Shown: positions 52,643 to 62,129 of the stretch, piece after piece
Layout of the letters: every line of letters starts with the position of its first letter
Numbering within the stretch: the stretch's first letter is position 1
Assembly: GCA_963813705.1 (NCBI GenBank)
Contig: CAWFAH010000008.1
Coordinates: 1-64,000 of the forward strand
Direction of reading: 5' to 3'
Source of the DNA: Chersky-267 sp963813705
GTDB taxonomy: Bacteria; Chloroflexota; Limnocylindria; Limnocylindrales; CSP1-4
Length of the DNA: 64,000 nt
Position numbers and translations under genes: made by a program
Notes under the pieces: model-generated
What the model was told of the DNA's origin: nothing
Seen by the model: only the letters and a program-made list of their open reading frames with translations
Database searches by the model: none

Positions 52643-53761
52643 ATGTCGCAGGCCATCCAGTCGATCGTCGACCAGGTCCATCTCACGACGATCGTCGACA
52701 TCGGGATCACCGCGGTCCTCATCTACTGGCTGTTCCTCCTGATCCGCGGGACGCAGGCGGTCCGGCTGGTCATCGGGGTGAGCGTCCTGATCGTCGTGTA
52801 CGCCGCGGCGCGCTTCTTCAACCTCCCACTCCTGCGCCAGATCCTCGAGACGGGCGCGATCGTCGGCGTGTTCGCGCTCGTGGTCGTGTTCCAGCCCGAG
52901 CTCCGGCGCGCGCTCGAGCGGATCGGCCGGGTCGGCTCGCTCGCCTGGGTCTTCTCGCCGGTCGACGAGCGGACGGCCGAGCATGTCGCCGCGGAGATCG
53001 CCCGCGCGTCGGCCGTCCTCGCCGCGCAGGACCACGGGGCGTTGATCGTGATCGAGCGCGAGACCGGGCTCGAGGAGATCGCCGAATCCGGGGTCATGCT
53101 CCACGCCGACCTGTCGGCGGACCTGCTGGTCACGATCTTCATGCCCCGGACCGCCCTCCACGACGGCGCGGTCATCGTGCGCGGCGAGCAGATCGTCGCG
53201 GCGGGGGCGCTGCTGCCGCTGGCCGAGACGACGGTCCAGGTCGAGCGCCTCGGCACCCGTCATCGGGCCGCGCTCGGGATGGCCGAGCGGACCGATGCGA
53301 TCGTGGTCGTCGTCAGCGAGGAGAGCGGTCAGGTCAGCCTCGTCGAGCGCTCGCGCATCCGGCGCAACCTGAACGAGGGCCAGTTGGCCCGCGCGATCGT
53401 CCAGCTCCTCCTGCCCGGCGAGAGCGGGCGCTCGCTGGTCAAGCGCGGGACCGGCGCCGTGCGCTCGGTCACGGCCGTCCGGCCGCAGCGCCCGCGCGGC
53501 CGTCCGCGCCGCGGAGCGGGCGGCGTGTCGGACGGGTCGGCGCCCGACGTCGGTGCCGGGGACGGGCCCGCCGCGGTGCCGGCCGACGAGGCTCCGATCG
53601 CGCTCGCCCAGGCGGCCCCAACCCAGGCTGCTCCGGCGGCGCCGGTCCAGGCCGCCCCGATCCCTGCTCCGGCGGCGCCGGTCGGGCCGGCCGACGGGGG
53701 CTCGCTGGCCGCGACCGACGGTCCACCGCGACCCGCCAAGCCGGCACCCGTTCGCCGATGA
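52643..53761 (+). CDS. cdaA: Diadenylate cyclase CdaA
   Basis: CdaA (372 residues) makes cyclic di-AMP from two ATP at the membrane. Three N-terminal helices (about 17-33, 42-59 and 70-86) precede the DAC domain. The catalytic DGA is at 174-176 (LHDGAVIV), and the RHR motif is at 206-208 (RHRAALGMAERTDAIV). A disordered Ala/Pro-rich tail of about 95 residues follows. It is followed by cdaR and glmM, the arrangement found in Firmicutes, where CdaR and GlmM bind and adjust the cyclase. Its stop overlaps cdaR by 4 nt. Confidence 0.95.
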   Translation: MSQAIQSIVDQVHLTTIVDIGITAVLIYWLFLLIRGTQAVRLVIGVSVLIVVYAAARFFNLPLLRQILETGAIVGVFALVVVFQPELRRALERIGRVGSLAWVFSPVDERTAEHVAAEIARASAVLAAQDHGALIVIERETGLEEIAESGVMLHADLSADLLVTIFMPRTALHDGAVIVRGEQIVAAGALLPLAETTVQVERLGTRHRAALGMAERTDAIVVVVSEESGQVSLVERSRIRRNLNEGQLARAIVQLLLPGESGRSLVKRGTGAVRSVTAVRPQRPRGRPRRGAGGVSDGSAPDVGAGDGPAAVPADEAPIALAQAAPTQAAPAAPVQAAPIPAPAAPVGPADGGSLAATDGPPRPAKPAPVRR

Positions 53762-55011
53762 GACGCGTCTTCGACATCGTCGTCCGGAACTGGCCGCTCA
53801 AGCTCGCCGCGATCCTGCTGGCCACGTTCCTGTACGCCGGGCTCGTCCTGTCCCAGAGCGCCCAGGTCTGGCCGGGCAGCATCCCGATCGTGCCCAAGCT
53901 GCCGACGTCGGCGGTCCTGCTCGAGAACCTGCCGTCGGTCACGAACATCCGCTACTTCGCGCCGCCCGAGGTCGCCCAGCGGCTCACCAGCAACAGCTTC
54001 AGGGCAACGGTTGACCTCACCCAGGCGACCCCGACCCCGGACAACCCGTTCGTCACCGTCAAGGTCGACGTGCGGAACGACGATCCGCGGGTGACGATCC
54101 TCGACTACGAGCCCCCGTTGATCACGGTCCAGCTCGATCCGCTCATCTCCAAGCAGGTGCCGGTCCAGGTCGACCATGGGACCCTGCCGCCGGGGATCGA
54201 GATCGGCGAGCCGACCCTGTCCGCGACCGAGGCGACCGTCTCCGGGCCCGAGTCGGTCGTCCGGCTGGTGACCGCCGCAGAGGCGCGCGTCGTCGTCCAG
54301 CCGTCCGGGATCGACGTCGACCAGACGGTCGACCTGCTGGCGGTCGACGTCCGCGGCGAGGTCCAGAGCCCGGTCAACGTCGAGCCGAGCAACGTCCACG
54401 TCAAGATCTCCGTCGGCAGTGGGCTCAAGACGAAGAGCCTGCCGGTCAATCCGGTGGTGACCGGCAACCCGGCCGACGGCTTCGAGGTCCAGTCGCTGAC
54501 CGTGACCCCGCCGATCGTGTCGATCGAGGGCGACGCCGACGCCCTGGCCGCGCTCGCCAAGGTCGACACCGCGCCGATCTCGATGAGCGGGGCCAGCGCG
54601 AACCTCAGCCGGACCGTGCCGCTTGCCTTGCCCGACGGGGTCACCTCGGTGACCGGCGACGCGGTGACCGTGACGATCAATCTGGCGCCGACCTCGGCGA
54701 GCCGGACCTTCTCGAGCGGGGTCGTCCTGTCGGGTGCGCGCGACGATCGGACCTACACCCTGTCGACAGCCTCGGTCCTGGTCACGGTCGGCGGCTCGAC
54801 GGCGGCCCTCGACGCGGTCGATCCACGGACCCTGGCGGTCGTCGCCGACGTCGACGGCCTCGGACCGGGCATCCACAAGGTCAAGCTCAAGATCTCGCTC
54901 CCGGCCGACCTCACCCTCGTCTCGATGAGCCCGCCCGAGGTCACCGTGACGGTCACCGAGAACGTCCCGCCGCCGTCGAGCTCGCCGTCGCCTGTCCCGA
55001 GCGGCCCGTAG
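53758..55011 (+). CDS. cdaR: YbbR-domain protein, CdaA regulator
   Basis: A 417-residue protein. One membrane helix at about 10-30 (LKLAAILLATFLYAGLVLS) is followed by several extracellular YbbR-like beta domains (repeats with VPVQVD, LPVNPVVTG and FSSGVVLSG, about 75 residues apart). The end is a Ser/Pro stretch. In Firmicutes CdaR binds CdaA through the membrane and modulates c-di-AMP synthesis; the same role is inferred here from the gene order. It overlaps cdaA. Confidence 0.88.
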   Translation: MRRVFDIVVRNWPLKLAAILLATFLYAGLVLSQSAQVWPGSIPIVPKLPTSAVLLENLPSVTNIRYFAPPEVAQRLTSNSFRATVDLTQATPTPDNPFVTVKVDVRNDDPRVTILDYEPPLITVQLDPLISKQVPVQVDHGTLPPGIEIGEPTLSATEATVSGPESVVRLVTAAEARVVVQPSGIDVDQTVDLLAVDVRGEVQSPVNVEPSNVHVKISVGSGLKTKSLPVNPVVTGNPADGFEVQSLTVTPPIVSIEGDADALAALAKVDTAPISMSGASANLSRTVPLALPDGVTSVTGDAVTVTINLAPTSASRTFSSGVVLSGARDDRTYTLSTASVLVTVGGSTAALDAVDPRTLAVVADVDGLGPGIHKVKLKISLPADLTLVSMSPPEVTVTVTENVPPPSSSPSPVPSGP

Positions 55012-56343
55012 ATGGCGCGCCTGTTCGGGACCGACGGGATCCGCGGCGTCGCCAACGTGGATCTCAAGCCGACGATCGCCCACGACCTCGGCCGCGCCAC
55101 GGCGAAGCGGCTCGCCGGACCCGGCCGGGCGATCGTCGTCGGCCAGGACACGCGCCGCTCCGGCGACATGTTCGTGGCCGCCATCGTGAGCGGCGCGACG
55201 AGCCTCGGCGTCGACGTCCACCGCGTCGGCGTCGTCCCGACGCCCGCGCTCGCGTTCCTCACCGGGACGGGTGACTTCGCCGCCGGGATCATGGTCTCGG
55301 CCTCGCACAACCCGGCCGAGGACAACGGGCTCAAGGTCCTCGATTCGGCCGGTCTCAAGCTCGACGACGTCATCGAGGACGAGCTCGAGCAGCTGATCTG
55401 GCGCTCGGGCGAGCTCGGCGGCGTCGGCAACGACGAGCTCGGCCGGTCGATCGACGCCGCAGCGCTGCTCGATCGCTACCGCGAGCACCGCGTCCGGCTC
55501 GCCCGGTCGATCCCGACCGACCTGCGGATCGTGCTCGACTGCGCGAACGGCTCGGGCAGCGTCGTCGCCGGCGACATCCTCGCCGCCACCGGGGCGCGGG
55601 TCGAGGTCATCCACGCCGAGCCGGACGGCCGCAACATCAACCTCGACTGCGGCGCGACCGCGCCGGCCTCGCTCGCCGCGGCCGTCGTGGCGCGCGGCGC
55701 GGACATCGGCTTCGCGCTCGACGGCGACGCCGATCGGTGCGTCGCCGTCGATGCCAGCGGCCGCATCGTCGACGGCGACCAGCTCATCGGCCTGCTCGCC
55801 CTCGACCGGCTCGCCCGCGGCGCGCTCGACGGCGGCGGGCTGGTCGTGTCGGTCCTGTCCAATGGTGGCCTCCAGGGCGTCATCGAGGCGGCCGGCGGCC
55901 AGCTGATCCGGACCCCCGTCGGCGACAAGTACATCCTCGAGGGCATGCAGGTCTCGGGCGCCGTCCTCGGTGGCGAGAAGAGCGGTCACGTGATCATCCG
56001 CGAGCAGAGCACGTCCGGGGATGGCGTGGTCACCGCGCTCGAGGTGCTCCGGGTGATCGCCGGGCGCGGCCGCCCGATCGCCGAGCTGGCCGCCGAGATC
56101 CCGCTCCTGCCACAGCAGCAGCGCGCAGTCCCGGCCCGTCACAGGGACCAGTGGGAGGGGGATCCGGTCCTCCAGCGTGCCCTGGCCCAGGCCGGCGCGC
56201 GACTGGGCGCGACGGGCCGGATCCTCGTCCGGCCGTCCGGCACCGAGCCGGCCCTCCGGGTGATGGTCGAGGGAGCGGACGCCGAGCTGGTCGGCCAGCT
56301 GGCCGACGAGATCGCGACCCTCGCGGGGGAGCGTCTAAACTAG
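55012..56343 (+). CDS. glmM: Phosphoglucosamine mutase
   Basis: GlmM (443 residues) converts glucosamine-6-phosphate to glucosamine-1-phosphate for UDP-GlcNAc and peptidoglycan. LFGTDGIRGVAN starts the protein, the phospho-Ser98 is in SASHNP, the Mg loop is DGDAD (237-241), and RPSGTEPALRVMVEG is near the end. It follows cdaR without a gap and precedes glmS. In Firmicutes GlmM inhibits CdaA. Confidence 0.97.
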   Translation: MARLFGTDGIRGVANVDLKPTIAHDLGRATAKRLAGPGRAIVVGQDTRRSGDMFVAAIVSGATSLGVDVHRVGVVPTPALAFLTGTGDFAAGIMVSASHNPAEDNGLKVLDSAGLKLDDVIEDELEQLIWRSGELGGVGNDELGRSIDAAALLDRYREHRVRLARSIPTDLRIVLDCANGSGSVVAGDILAATGARVEVIHAEPDGRNINLDCGATAPASLAAAVVARGADIGFALDGDADRCVAVDASGRIVDGDQLIGLLALDRLARGALDGGGLVVSVLSNGGLQGVIEAAGGQLIRTPVGDKYILEGMQVSGAVLGGEKSGHVIIREQSTSGDGVVTALEVLRVIAGRGRPIAELAAEIPLLPQQQRAVPARHRDQWEGDPVLQRALAQAGARLGATGRILVRPSGTEPALRVMVEGADAELVGQLADEIATLAGERLN

Positions 56344-56388
56344 CCCGGCCCGGAGCAGCGCCCGGGTCGCTCAGGAGACTCGGACCGC

Positions 56389-58218
56389 ATGTGTGGGATC
56401 GTCGGCTACACGGGACCGCGCGAGGCGGGGCCCATCCTCATCGAGGGGCTCAAGCGACTCGAGTACCGCGGCTACGACTCGGCCGGGATCGCCCTCGTCG
56501 ACGACCAGGGCGACCTGTTCGTCGAGAAGCGGGCCGGCAAGCTGGCCAACCTCCAGACCGCGATCGCCGATCGGACACCGCATGCCGCGATCGGCCTGGC
56601 CCACACCCGCTGGGCGACCCACGGACGGCCGAACGACCTCAACGCCCATCCCCACCAGGACTGCACCGGCGACATCACGGTGATCCACAACGGGATCATC
56701 GAGAACTTCCGCGAGCTGCGCGACGGGCTCGAGGCGCGCGGGCACCGCTTGACGTCCGAGACGGACACGGAGGCGATCGCCCACCTGATCGAGGAGGCCT
56801 ACGCCGGCGATCTCGCCGACGCCGTCCGGGCCGCCCTCCGGCGCGTCCACGGGGCGTATGCGCTCGCCGTCATGCATCGGGCGGAGCCCGACCGGCTCGT
56901 CGGTGCGCGGATGGACGTCCCGCTCGTCGTCGGGATCGGCGAGGGCGAGAGCTTCCTCGCCAGCGACGTGGCCGCCATCCTCGCCCACACCGACCGGGTG
57001 ATCTTCCTCGAGGAGGGCGACGTCGCCGATCTGCGACCGTGGGGCGTGACGATCACGGACGTGGCCGGAGCGCCGATCGAGCGGAGCGTCTCGACGATCG
57101 ACTGGACGCCCGAGGCCGCCGAGAAGGGCGGCTACGAGCATTTCATGCTCAAGGAGATGCACGAGCAGCCCACTGCGCTGCTCCAGGCGATCACCGGCCG
57201 GGTGACCACCGACGACCGGATCGAGGTCGCCGAGCTGGCCGGCCTCGCCGAGCTCCTGCGGACCGTCGAGCGGGTCGAGCTCATCGCCTGCGGGACGGCC
57301 TACTACGCCTCGCTCGTCGGGGCCGCCGCGATCCAGGACTGGGTCGGGATCCCGGCCCGGGCGAACATCGGCTCCGAGTTTCGCTACAGCCCGCCGCCGC
57401 TCGACGGGAAGACGCTCGTGATCGCCGTCACCCAGTCCGGCGAGACGGCCGACACGATCGCCCCGACCCGGCTCGCCCGCGAGCGTGGCTGCACCGTGAT
57501 CGCGGTGACGAACACCGTCGGCTCGGCGATCACCCGCGAGGCGGCCGCCGTGCTCTTCCTGCAGGCCGGACCGGAGATCGCGGTCGCCGCATCGAAGACG
57601 TTCGTGACCCAGGTGACGACGCTCGTCATCCTCGCGGCCGCGATCGCCAAGATCCGCGGCCGGCTCGGCGCCGAGCAGGAGCTCGAGCTCGGGGCCGCGC
57701 TCCGGCGCCTGCCGAAGCAGGCCCAGGCGGCCCTCGACGCCGCGTCGGGCGTGCCCGACCTCGCCCGCCGCTACGTGACCTCGCGCGGCTTCATGTTCGT
57801 CGGTCGCGGCTACACCTACCCGGCCGCGCTCGAGGGGGCGCTCAAGCTCAAGGAGGTCAGCTACGTCCACGCCGAGGGCTACGCGGCCGGCGAGCTCAAG
57901 CACGGGCCGATCTCGCTGCTCGACCCGGAGGTCCCGCTGGTCGCGGTGGCGACCCGATCGTCGGTCTACGACAAGCTGATCAGCAACGTCATGGAGGGTC
58001 GTGCCCGGGACGCGCGGGTCATCGCCGTCGCGACCGAGGGCGACGTCCAGATCGAGCGGTTCGCCGACGAGGTGCTGTGGGTACCCGACACCCACGAGGC
58101 GTTGAGCCCGGTCCTGGCGATCATCCCGCTCCAGCTGTTCGCCTATCACACGGCGCTGGCGCGGGGCACCGACGTCGACCAGCCGCGCAACCTGGCCAAG
58201 TCCGTCACGGTCGAATAG
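56389..58218 (+). CDS. glmS: Glutamine--fructose-6-phosphate aminotransferase
   Basis: GlmS (609 residues) makes glucosamine-6-phosphate from fructose-6-phosphate and glutamine. Cys2 of MCGIVGYTG is the glutaminase nucleophile. TRWATHGRPNDLNAHPH and two SIS domains follow (CGTAYYASLVG and VGRGYTYPAALEGALKLKE); the C-terminus ends KSVTVE as in the family. The order glmM-glmS is consistent with its pathway. No glmS ribozyme was recognised in the 45-nt gap, which is too short for one. Confidence 0.97.
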   Translation: MCGIVGYTGPREAGPILIEGLKRLEYRGYDSAGIALVDDQGDLFVEKRAGKLANLQTAIADRTPHAAIGLAHTRWATHGRPNDLNAHPHQDCTGDITVIHNGIIENFRELRDGLEARGHRLTSETDTEAIAHLIEEAYAGDLADAVRAALRRVHGAYALAVMHRAEPDRLVGARMDVPLVVGIGEGESFLASDVAAILAHTDRVIFLEEGDVADLRPWGVTITDVAGAPIERSVSTIDWTPEAAEKGGYEHFMLKEMHEQPTALLQAITGRVTTDDRIEVAELAGLAELLRTVERVELIACGTAYYASLVGAAAIQDWVGIPARANIGSEFRYSPPPLDGKTLVIAVTQSGETADTIAPTRLARERGCTVIAVTNTVGSAITREAAAVLFLQAGPEIAVAASKTFVTQVTTLVILAAAIAKIRGRLGAEQELELGAALRRLPKQAQAALDAASGVPDLARRYVTSRGFMFVGRGYTYPAALEGALKLKEVSYVHAEGYAAGELKHGPISLLDPEVPLVAVATRSSVYDKLISNVMEGRARDARVIAVATEGDVQIERFADEVLWVPDTHEALSPVLAIIPLQLFAYHTALARGTDVDQPRNLAKSVTVE

Positions 58219-58224
58219 GGCCCG

Positions 58225-58764
58225 ATGCCCGGGGACGGCGGCGCGCTCGAGGCGATGGCGGCCGGTTTCGCGCCACCCGGGATCTCGGAGCTCGGGATCG
58301 ACATCATCCGGGTCGACCGGATCCGGGCGACGCTCGAGCGGTTCGGTCCCCGGTTCTCGGCACGCGTGCTGACGCCGGCCGAGCGGCGCTACGTCCGGGA
58401 CCGGCCCGAGACGTTCGCCGGCCGCTGGGCGGCCAAGGAGGCGGTGAGCAAGGTCCTCGGGCTCGGCGTCCGGGGCATCGGCTGGCGCGACATCGAGATC
58501 GAGCGGCTGCCCACGGGCCAGCCGGCGGTCCGGCTCCACGGCCGCGCGGCCGCCCGGGCGAACCAGCTCGGGATGGAGCGGATCGCCCTGTCGATCAGCC
58601 ACGAGTCCGACTACGCCGTCGCGATCGCGTTCGGCGTCCGGCTGACCGGCGGACGGTACGTCTTCCCGCCGGACATCGAGGACCGGCTCGACGAGCGCGA
58701 GCGACGGATCCTCGCTCGAATGGACCGGCTCCGGGCGCTCGCCGCCGAGGCGGAGCGTGGCTGA
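58225..58764 (+). CDS. acpS: Holo-[acyl-carrier-protein] synthase
   Basis: This 4'-phosphopantetheinyl transferase (179 residues) activates acyl carrier protein. GIDIIRVDRI contains the Mg-binding Asp26, and FAGRWAAKEAVSKVLG the Lys71-Glu72 pair. GIGWRDIEIERLPTGQPAV is typical. It has about 20 extra N-terminal residues and a 40-residue C-terminal extension compared with E. coli AcpS (126). The GTG of nnrD lies inside its end. Confidence 0.92.
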   Translation: MPGDGGALEAMAAGFAPPGISELGIDIIRVDRIRATLERFGPRFSARVLTPAERRYVRDRPETFAGRWAAKEAVSKVLGLGVRGIGWRDIEIERLPTGQPAVRLHGRAAARANQLGMERIALSISHESDYAVAIAFGVRLTGGRYVFPPDIEDRLDERERRILARMDRLRALAAEAERG

Positions 58765-59812
58765 CCGGGGCACCGCCGGAGCGGGGCCGGCCGCGGCGCC
58801 CGCCAGCACGGCCGCGACGCCGGCCGAGCTCGAGGCGCTCGACGACGCGATCGTCGCCGCGCTGCTGCCCGATCGACCGGTCCGCGGCCACAAGGGCACG
58901 TTCGGCAAGCTGCTGGTGATCGCCGGCTCGCTCGACTATGCCGGCGCGGCGCTGCTCGTGTGTCGGGCCGCGGGACGGGCCGGGGCCGGCCTGGTCACGC
59001 TGGCCGTCCCCGAATCGCTCCAGCCGCTGTTCGCGGCCAAGGTCGTCGAGGCGACGACGATGGCGCTGCCCGAGGACGATGTCGAGGAGGTCGAGCCGGA
59101 GGACGCGCTGGCCCGGATCATGGACCACGAGCACGACGCGCTCGTCGTCGGACCGGGTCTCCGCCCGGGTCTGGCCACGGCGGAGCTCATCGCCGCCCTG
59201 CTGGCCGTCGAGGACGACGGCGGGCCACCACCGGCGGTCGTCGACGCCGAGGCGCTCCGGTCGCTGGCCGTGCGCGACGGCTGGTGGGAGCGGATCCGCC
59301 GGCCGTGCGTCCTGACCCCGCATGCGGGCGAGTTCGCCCGGTTGCGCGCGGCGAGCGGGATCGCGCCGGACGCCGACGGCGACCTCAACGACGACGACGC
59401 AGCGCGGGCGGCGGCGGCACGGGCCGCGGCCGGCCAGTGGGGCCAGGTCGTCGTCCTCAAGGGTGCCCGGACCGTGGTCGCGGCGCCGGACGGCCGGGCG
59501 GCCCGTGCCCCCTGGGAGAACCCGGCCCTCGCGTCGGGTGGCACCGGGGACGTCCTGGCCGGCACCATCGGCTCGCTCCTCGCGCAGGGACTCGACCCGT
59601 ACGACGCCGCGCGGGTCGGGGTCTATCTCCACGGCGCGGCGGGCGACGTCGTCCGCGACCGGCTCGGCGACGCCGGGCTTCAGGCCGGCGACCTCCCGAT
59701 CGAGATCACCCTCGCGCGGAAGCGCCTGGCGGCCACGGCGCAGCGGCGGACGCGGCCGGCCCGGCTCGGATTCGGGGTGCGCGGGGACGGCACGCCGTCG
59801 ACCGGCTCGTGA
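58757..59812 (+). CDS. nnrD: ADP/ATP-dependent NAD(P)H-hydrate dehydratase
   Basis: This 351-residue protein repairs NAD(P)H hydrates. The carbohydrate-kinase fold is shown by GHKGTFGKLLVIAGS, the VVVLKGARTVVAAPDG segment and NPALASGGTGDVLAGTIGSLLAQGL, the nucleotide-binding motif. The epimerase domain (NnrE) that is often fused to it is absent. acpS, nnrD and alr form a cluster known in many bacteria. The start is GTG, and the gene overlaps its neighbours by 8 and 4 nt. Confidence 0.93.
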   Translation: MADRGTAGAGPAAAPASTAATPAELEALDDAIVAALLPDRPVRGHKGTFGKLLVIAGSLDYAGAALLVCRAAGRAGAGLVTLAVPESLQPLFAAKVVEATTMALPEDDVEEVEPEDALARIMDHEHDALVVGPGLRPGLATAELIAALLAVEDDGGPPPAVVDAEALRSLAVRDGWWERIRRPCVLTPHAGEFARLRAASGIAPDADGDLNDDDAARAAAARAAAGQWGQVVVLKGARTVVAAPDGRAARAPWENPALASGGTGDVLAGTIGSLLAQGLDPYDAARVGVYLHGAAGDVVRDRLGDAGLQAGDLPIEITLARKRLAATAQRRTRPARLGFGVRGDGTPSTGS

Positions 59813-61071
59813 CCGCCCGCCGCCCGATCGAGGAGCGCCTCGCCGAGGCCGGTCTCGGCCCGCTGCCCCGGACGGCCTGGATCGAGGTCGACCTCGACCG
59901 GCTGCTGGGCAACCTTGGCGCGTTGCGGGCCGCCCTCCCGCCCGGCGTCCGGCTCGAGCCGGTGCTCAAGGCGGACGCCTACGGGCACGGCGCGGTGCCG
60001 GTCGGGCGCGCCCTCGAGGCGGCCGGGGCGGACGGCTTCTCGGTCGCCACGTTCGACGAGGCGGTCGAGCTCCGGCAGGGTGGCCTGCGTGCCCCGATCC
60101 TGTGCCTGTACGCGGTGCCGGCGGCGGTCGTCCGCGCGGCGATGCGCCTCGATGTCGCCGTGACCGCGTCGAGCGAGGAGCTGCTCGGGCGGATGGTCGC
60201 CGCCGCCGAGGCAGCCTGGCGGGGCGAGCGCGGGCCGCGGCCGCGCCGCGCGCTGCGCATCCACCTCGACGTCGAGACGGGTCTCGGACGGGCCGGGCTC
60301 GACCAGGAGCGGCTCGGCGCGATCGTCCGCCAGGTCGGGCATCGCCCGGGTGTCCGCCTGGCCGGCGTGTGGTCGCACCTCCAGCAGGCGGACGATCGCC
60401 CGCGGACCGATCGCCAGGCGGCGCGCTTCGCGGCCGCGCTCGAGGGCCTCGGCGAGGCCTGGCGGCACGTGCCGGCGCGGCACCTGGCGAACAGCGCCGG
60501 CCTGCTCGGGCGCGCCGTCCCGGCGTACGACGCCGTCCGGATCGGGCTGGCGACCTACGGGATCGTGCCCGACGACGTTCCCGCCGCGGCTGCGGTGCTG
60601 GACCCCGCGGCCAGCCTCCGCCCGATCCTGTCGCTCCATGCCCGGCCGGTCCGCGTGGCCGACCTGCCGGCCGGGACGGGGATCAGCTACGGTCCGACGT
60701 TCAGCACGAGCCGGCCGAGCCGGATCGCGACGCTCCCGCTTGGCTACGGCGACGGCTTCCCCCGCGCGGTCTCGAACCGGGCCGAGGTCCTCGTCCGGGG
60801 CATTCGCGTCCCGCTTGTCGGAAACGTCGCGATGGACGCCGTGATGGCCGACGTGACCGACGTCGCCGGTCCACCGGTCGGCGTCGACGACGAGTTCGTG
60901 CTCGTGGGGACGCAGGGCGAGGCGGCGATCCCGATCGAGGAGCTGGCGCGACGGCGCACCACGAACACCTGGGAAACGGTCACGGCCCTGTCCCGCCGCT
61001 TGCCCCGGGTGTACCATGCCGCGGCGGTACCGGTGGGGGTCCGGACGCTCGCGGCGTGGAGGGATCGGTGA
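59809..61071 (+). CDS. alr: Alanine racemase
   Basis: Alr (420 residues) makes D-alanine for peptidoglycan. The PLP lysine is Lys54 in VLKADAYGHGAVPVGRAL. A catalytic Tyr is Tyr294 (ISYGPTFS), and LPLGYGDGFPRAVSNRAEVLVRG follows (read in two parts). The C-terminal barrel is complete. I choose GTG 59809, which overlaps the nnrD stop. The GTG of the next gene overlaps its stop. Confidence 0.96.
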   Translation: MTARRPIEERLAEAGLGPLPRTAWIEVDLDRLLGNLGALRAALPPGVRLEPVLKADAYGHGAVPVGRALEAAGADGFSVATFDEAVELRQGGLRAPILCLYAVPAAVVRAAMRLDVAVTASSEELLGRMVAAAEAAWRGERGPRPRRALRIHLDVETGLGRAGLDQERLGAIVRQVGHRPGVRLAGVWSHLQQADDRPRTDRQAARFAAALEGLGEAWRHVPARHLANSAGLLGRAVPAYDAVRIGLATYGIVPDDVPAAAAVLDPAASLRPILSLHARPVRVADLPAGTGISYGPTFSTSRPSRIATLPLGYGDGFPRAVSNRAEVLVRGIRVPLVGNVAMDAVMADVTDVAGPPVGVDDEFVLVGTQGEAAIPIEELARRRTTNTWETVTALSRRLPRVYHAAAVPVGVRTLAAWRDR

Positions 61072-61670
61072 GTCGGATCCAGCTCTGGAACGGCGACATC
61101 TGCGAGCTCGAGGTCGACGCGATCGTCAGCCCCGCGAACCCGAGCCTGTGGATGTCGACCGGGGTCGGCCAGGCGCTCAAGGCCGTCGCCGGGGACGAGG
61201 TGGAGTTCGCCGCCGTTCGCCAGCTCCCCGTGGCGGTGGGGGACGCGGTCGTGACCGACGGCGGACGGCTGGCCGCCCGCCTGCTGATCCACGCCGTGTC
61301 CATCGACCGGGATCGGCGGACCAGCGGCGGCGCGATCGAGGCGGCCATCCGGAGCGCCTTCGCCCGGGCCCGCGAGCAGCACGTCCTGTCGCTCGCCCTG
61401 CCGGCCCTCGGCACCGGTGTCGGCGGCTTCCCGCTCGACGAGGCCGCGCGGATCGCGGTCGCGACCGTCCGCGACGAGCTGCGCCGCTCACCCGAGATCG
61501 CCACGGTCACCTTCGCCCTCCGCGGCGCGAGCGCCTACCAGGCGTTCGAGCGGGCGCTCAACGCGCCGGTCGCGATCGACGTCGTCGCCCCGGCGGCCGT
61601 GCCGCTCGACGTCGTCGCCGATCCGCTGGCGAGCCGCGTCGGGTTCGGCATCGGCGAGGGCCGGTCATGA
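61068..61670 (+). CDS. Macro-domain protein
   Basis: A 200-residue protein with an ADP-ribose-binding macro fold (about 1-165). The first loop has IQLWNGDICELEVDAIVSPAN (Asp10 and Asn24 are the usual ligands), STGVGQALKAVAG carries the diphosphate loop, and LPALGTGVGGFP the second loop. Macro proteins bind or remove ADP-ribose, or act on its metabolites. The target is unknown. The start is GTG, inside the alr stop, so it is cotranscribed with alr. The last 35 residues (AIDVVAPAAVPLDVVADPLAS) are outside the fold. Confidence 0.87.
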   Translation: MSRIQLWNGDICELEVDAIVSPANPSLWMSTGVGQALKAVAGDEVEFAAVRQLPVAVGDAVVTDGGRLAARLLIHAVSIDRDRRTSGGAIEAAIRSAFARAREQHVLSLALPALGTGVGGFPLDEAARIAVATVRDELRRSPEIATVTFALRGASAYQAFERALNAPVAIDVVAPAAVPLDVVADPLASRVGFGIGEGRS

Positions 61671-61957
61671 GCTTCCCCCGCGAGCGGACCGACGAGCAGC
61701 GCGACGACCTCGTCGAGCAGGTCGCCCGCGAGATCCAGTTCCGCGGCCTGACCGCGCCGGCGGTCCACTTCCTCAACGCGAGCCGGCCCTACCGGCCGCT
61801 CGGCAGCAACGCCATGCTGTTCTTCGACCCGACGCTCAAGGTCCTGTTCGGTGGCGACGTGTCGTCCGCCTCGGCGATCCTCGCCGACGACATCGGGATC
61901 GAGCAGCTCATCGACCGGCTCGAGGAGTTCGACGAGGACGACCGGCTCGACGCCTGA
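61667..61957 (+). CDS. Small protein of unknown function
   Basis: A 96-residue protein that I do not recognise. It is rich in charged residues at both ends, with a central hydrophobic part (GLTAPAVHFLNASRPYRPLG, then NAMLFFDPTLKVLFGGD). It ends in an acidic stretch (EEFDEDDRLDA). No signal peptide, membrane segment or metal motif is visible. The ATG overlaps the macro gene by 4 nt (ATGA), so both are probably made together. I find no enzyme motif; a subunit or binding partner is possible. Confidence 0.75.
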   Translation: MSFPRERTDEQRDDLVEQVAREIQFRGLTAPAVHFLNASRPYRPLGSNAMLFFDPTLKVLFGGDVSSASAILADDIGIEQLIDRLEEFDEDDRLDA

Positions 61958-62117
61958 GCCGGGCGGAACCGCGAGCCCGGTAGCGCCCCGCGTCGCGATC
62001 CGCGGGCGCGGCGGCACCGGAACCCCGAGCCACGGGATGTCCTCCTTGATGAGTCGCCGCATCAGCGGAGCCTCGATCCTCGTCACGGCCCCGGCACGTC
62101 CGCCGGACCGCCTCGGC

Positions 62118-62123
62118 TAGCAT
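62118..62123 (+). promoter_or_regulatory. Candidate -10 box of the GlmL-like gene
   Basis: TAGCAT lies 6 nt before the GTG at 62130. No Shine-Dalgarno is visible, so leaderless initiation is likely. The 172 nt between 61958 and 62129 contain no other recognisable element. Confidence 0.35.
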
Positions 62124-62129
62124 GGACCC

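Noticed and set aside
56344..56388. glmS ribozyme before glmS
   Set aside because: The gap is 45 nt; the ribozyme core is much longer.
61958..62129. A small gene between the 96-residue gene and the GlmL-like gene
   Set aside because: Short frames exist in this 172-nt gap but none has a ribosome site or recognisable sequence. I see nothing there apart from the proposed -10 box.
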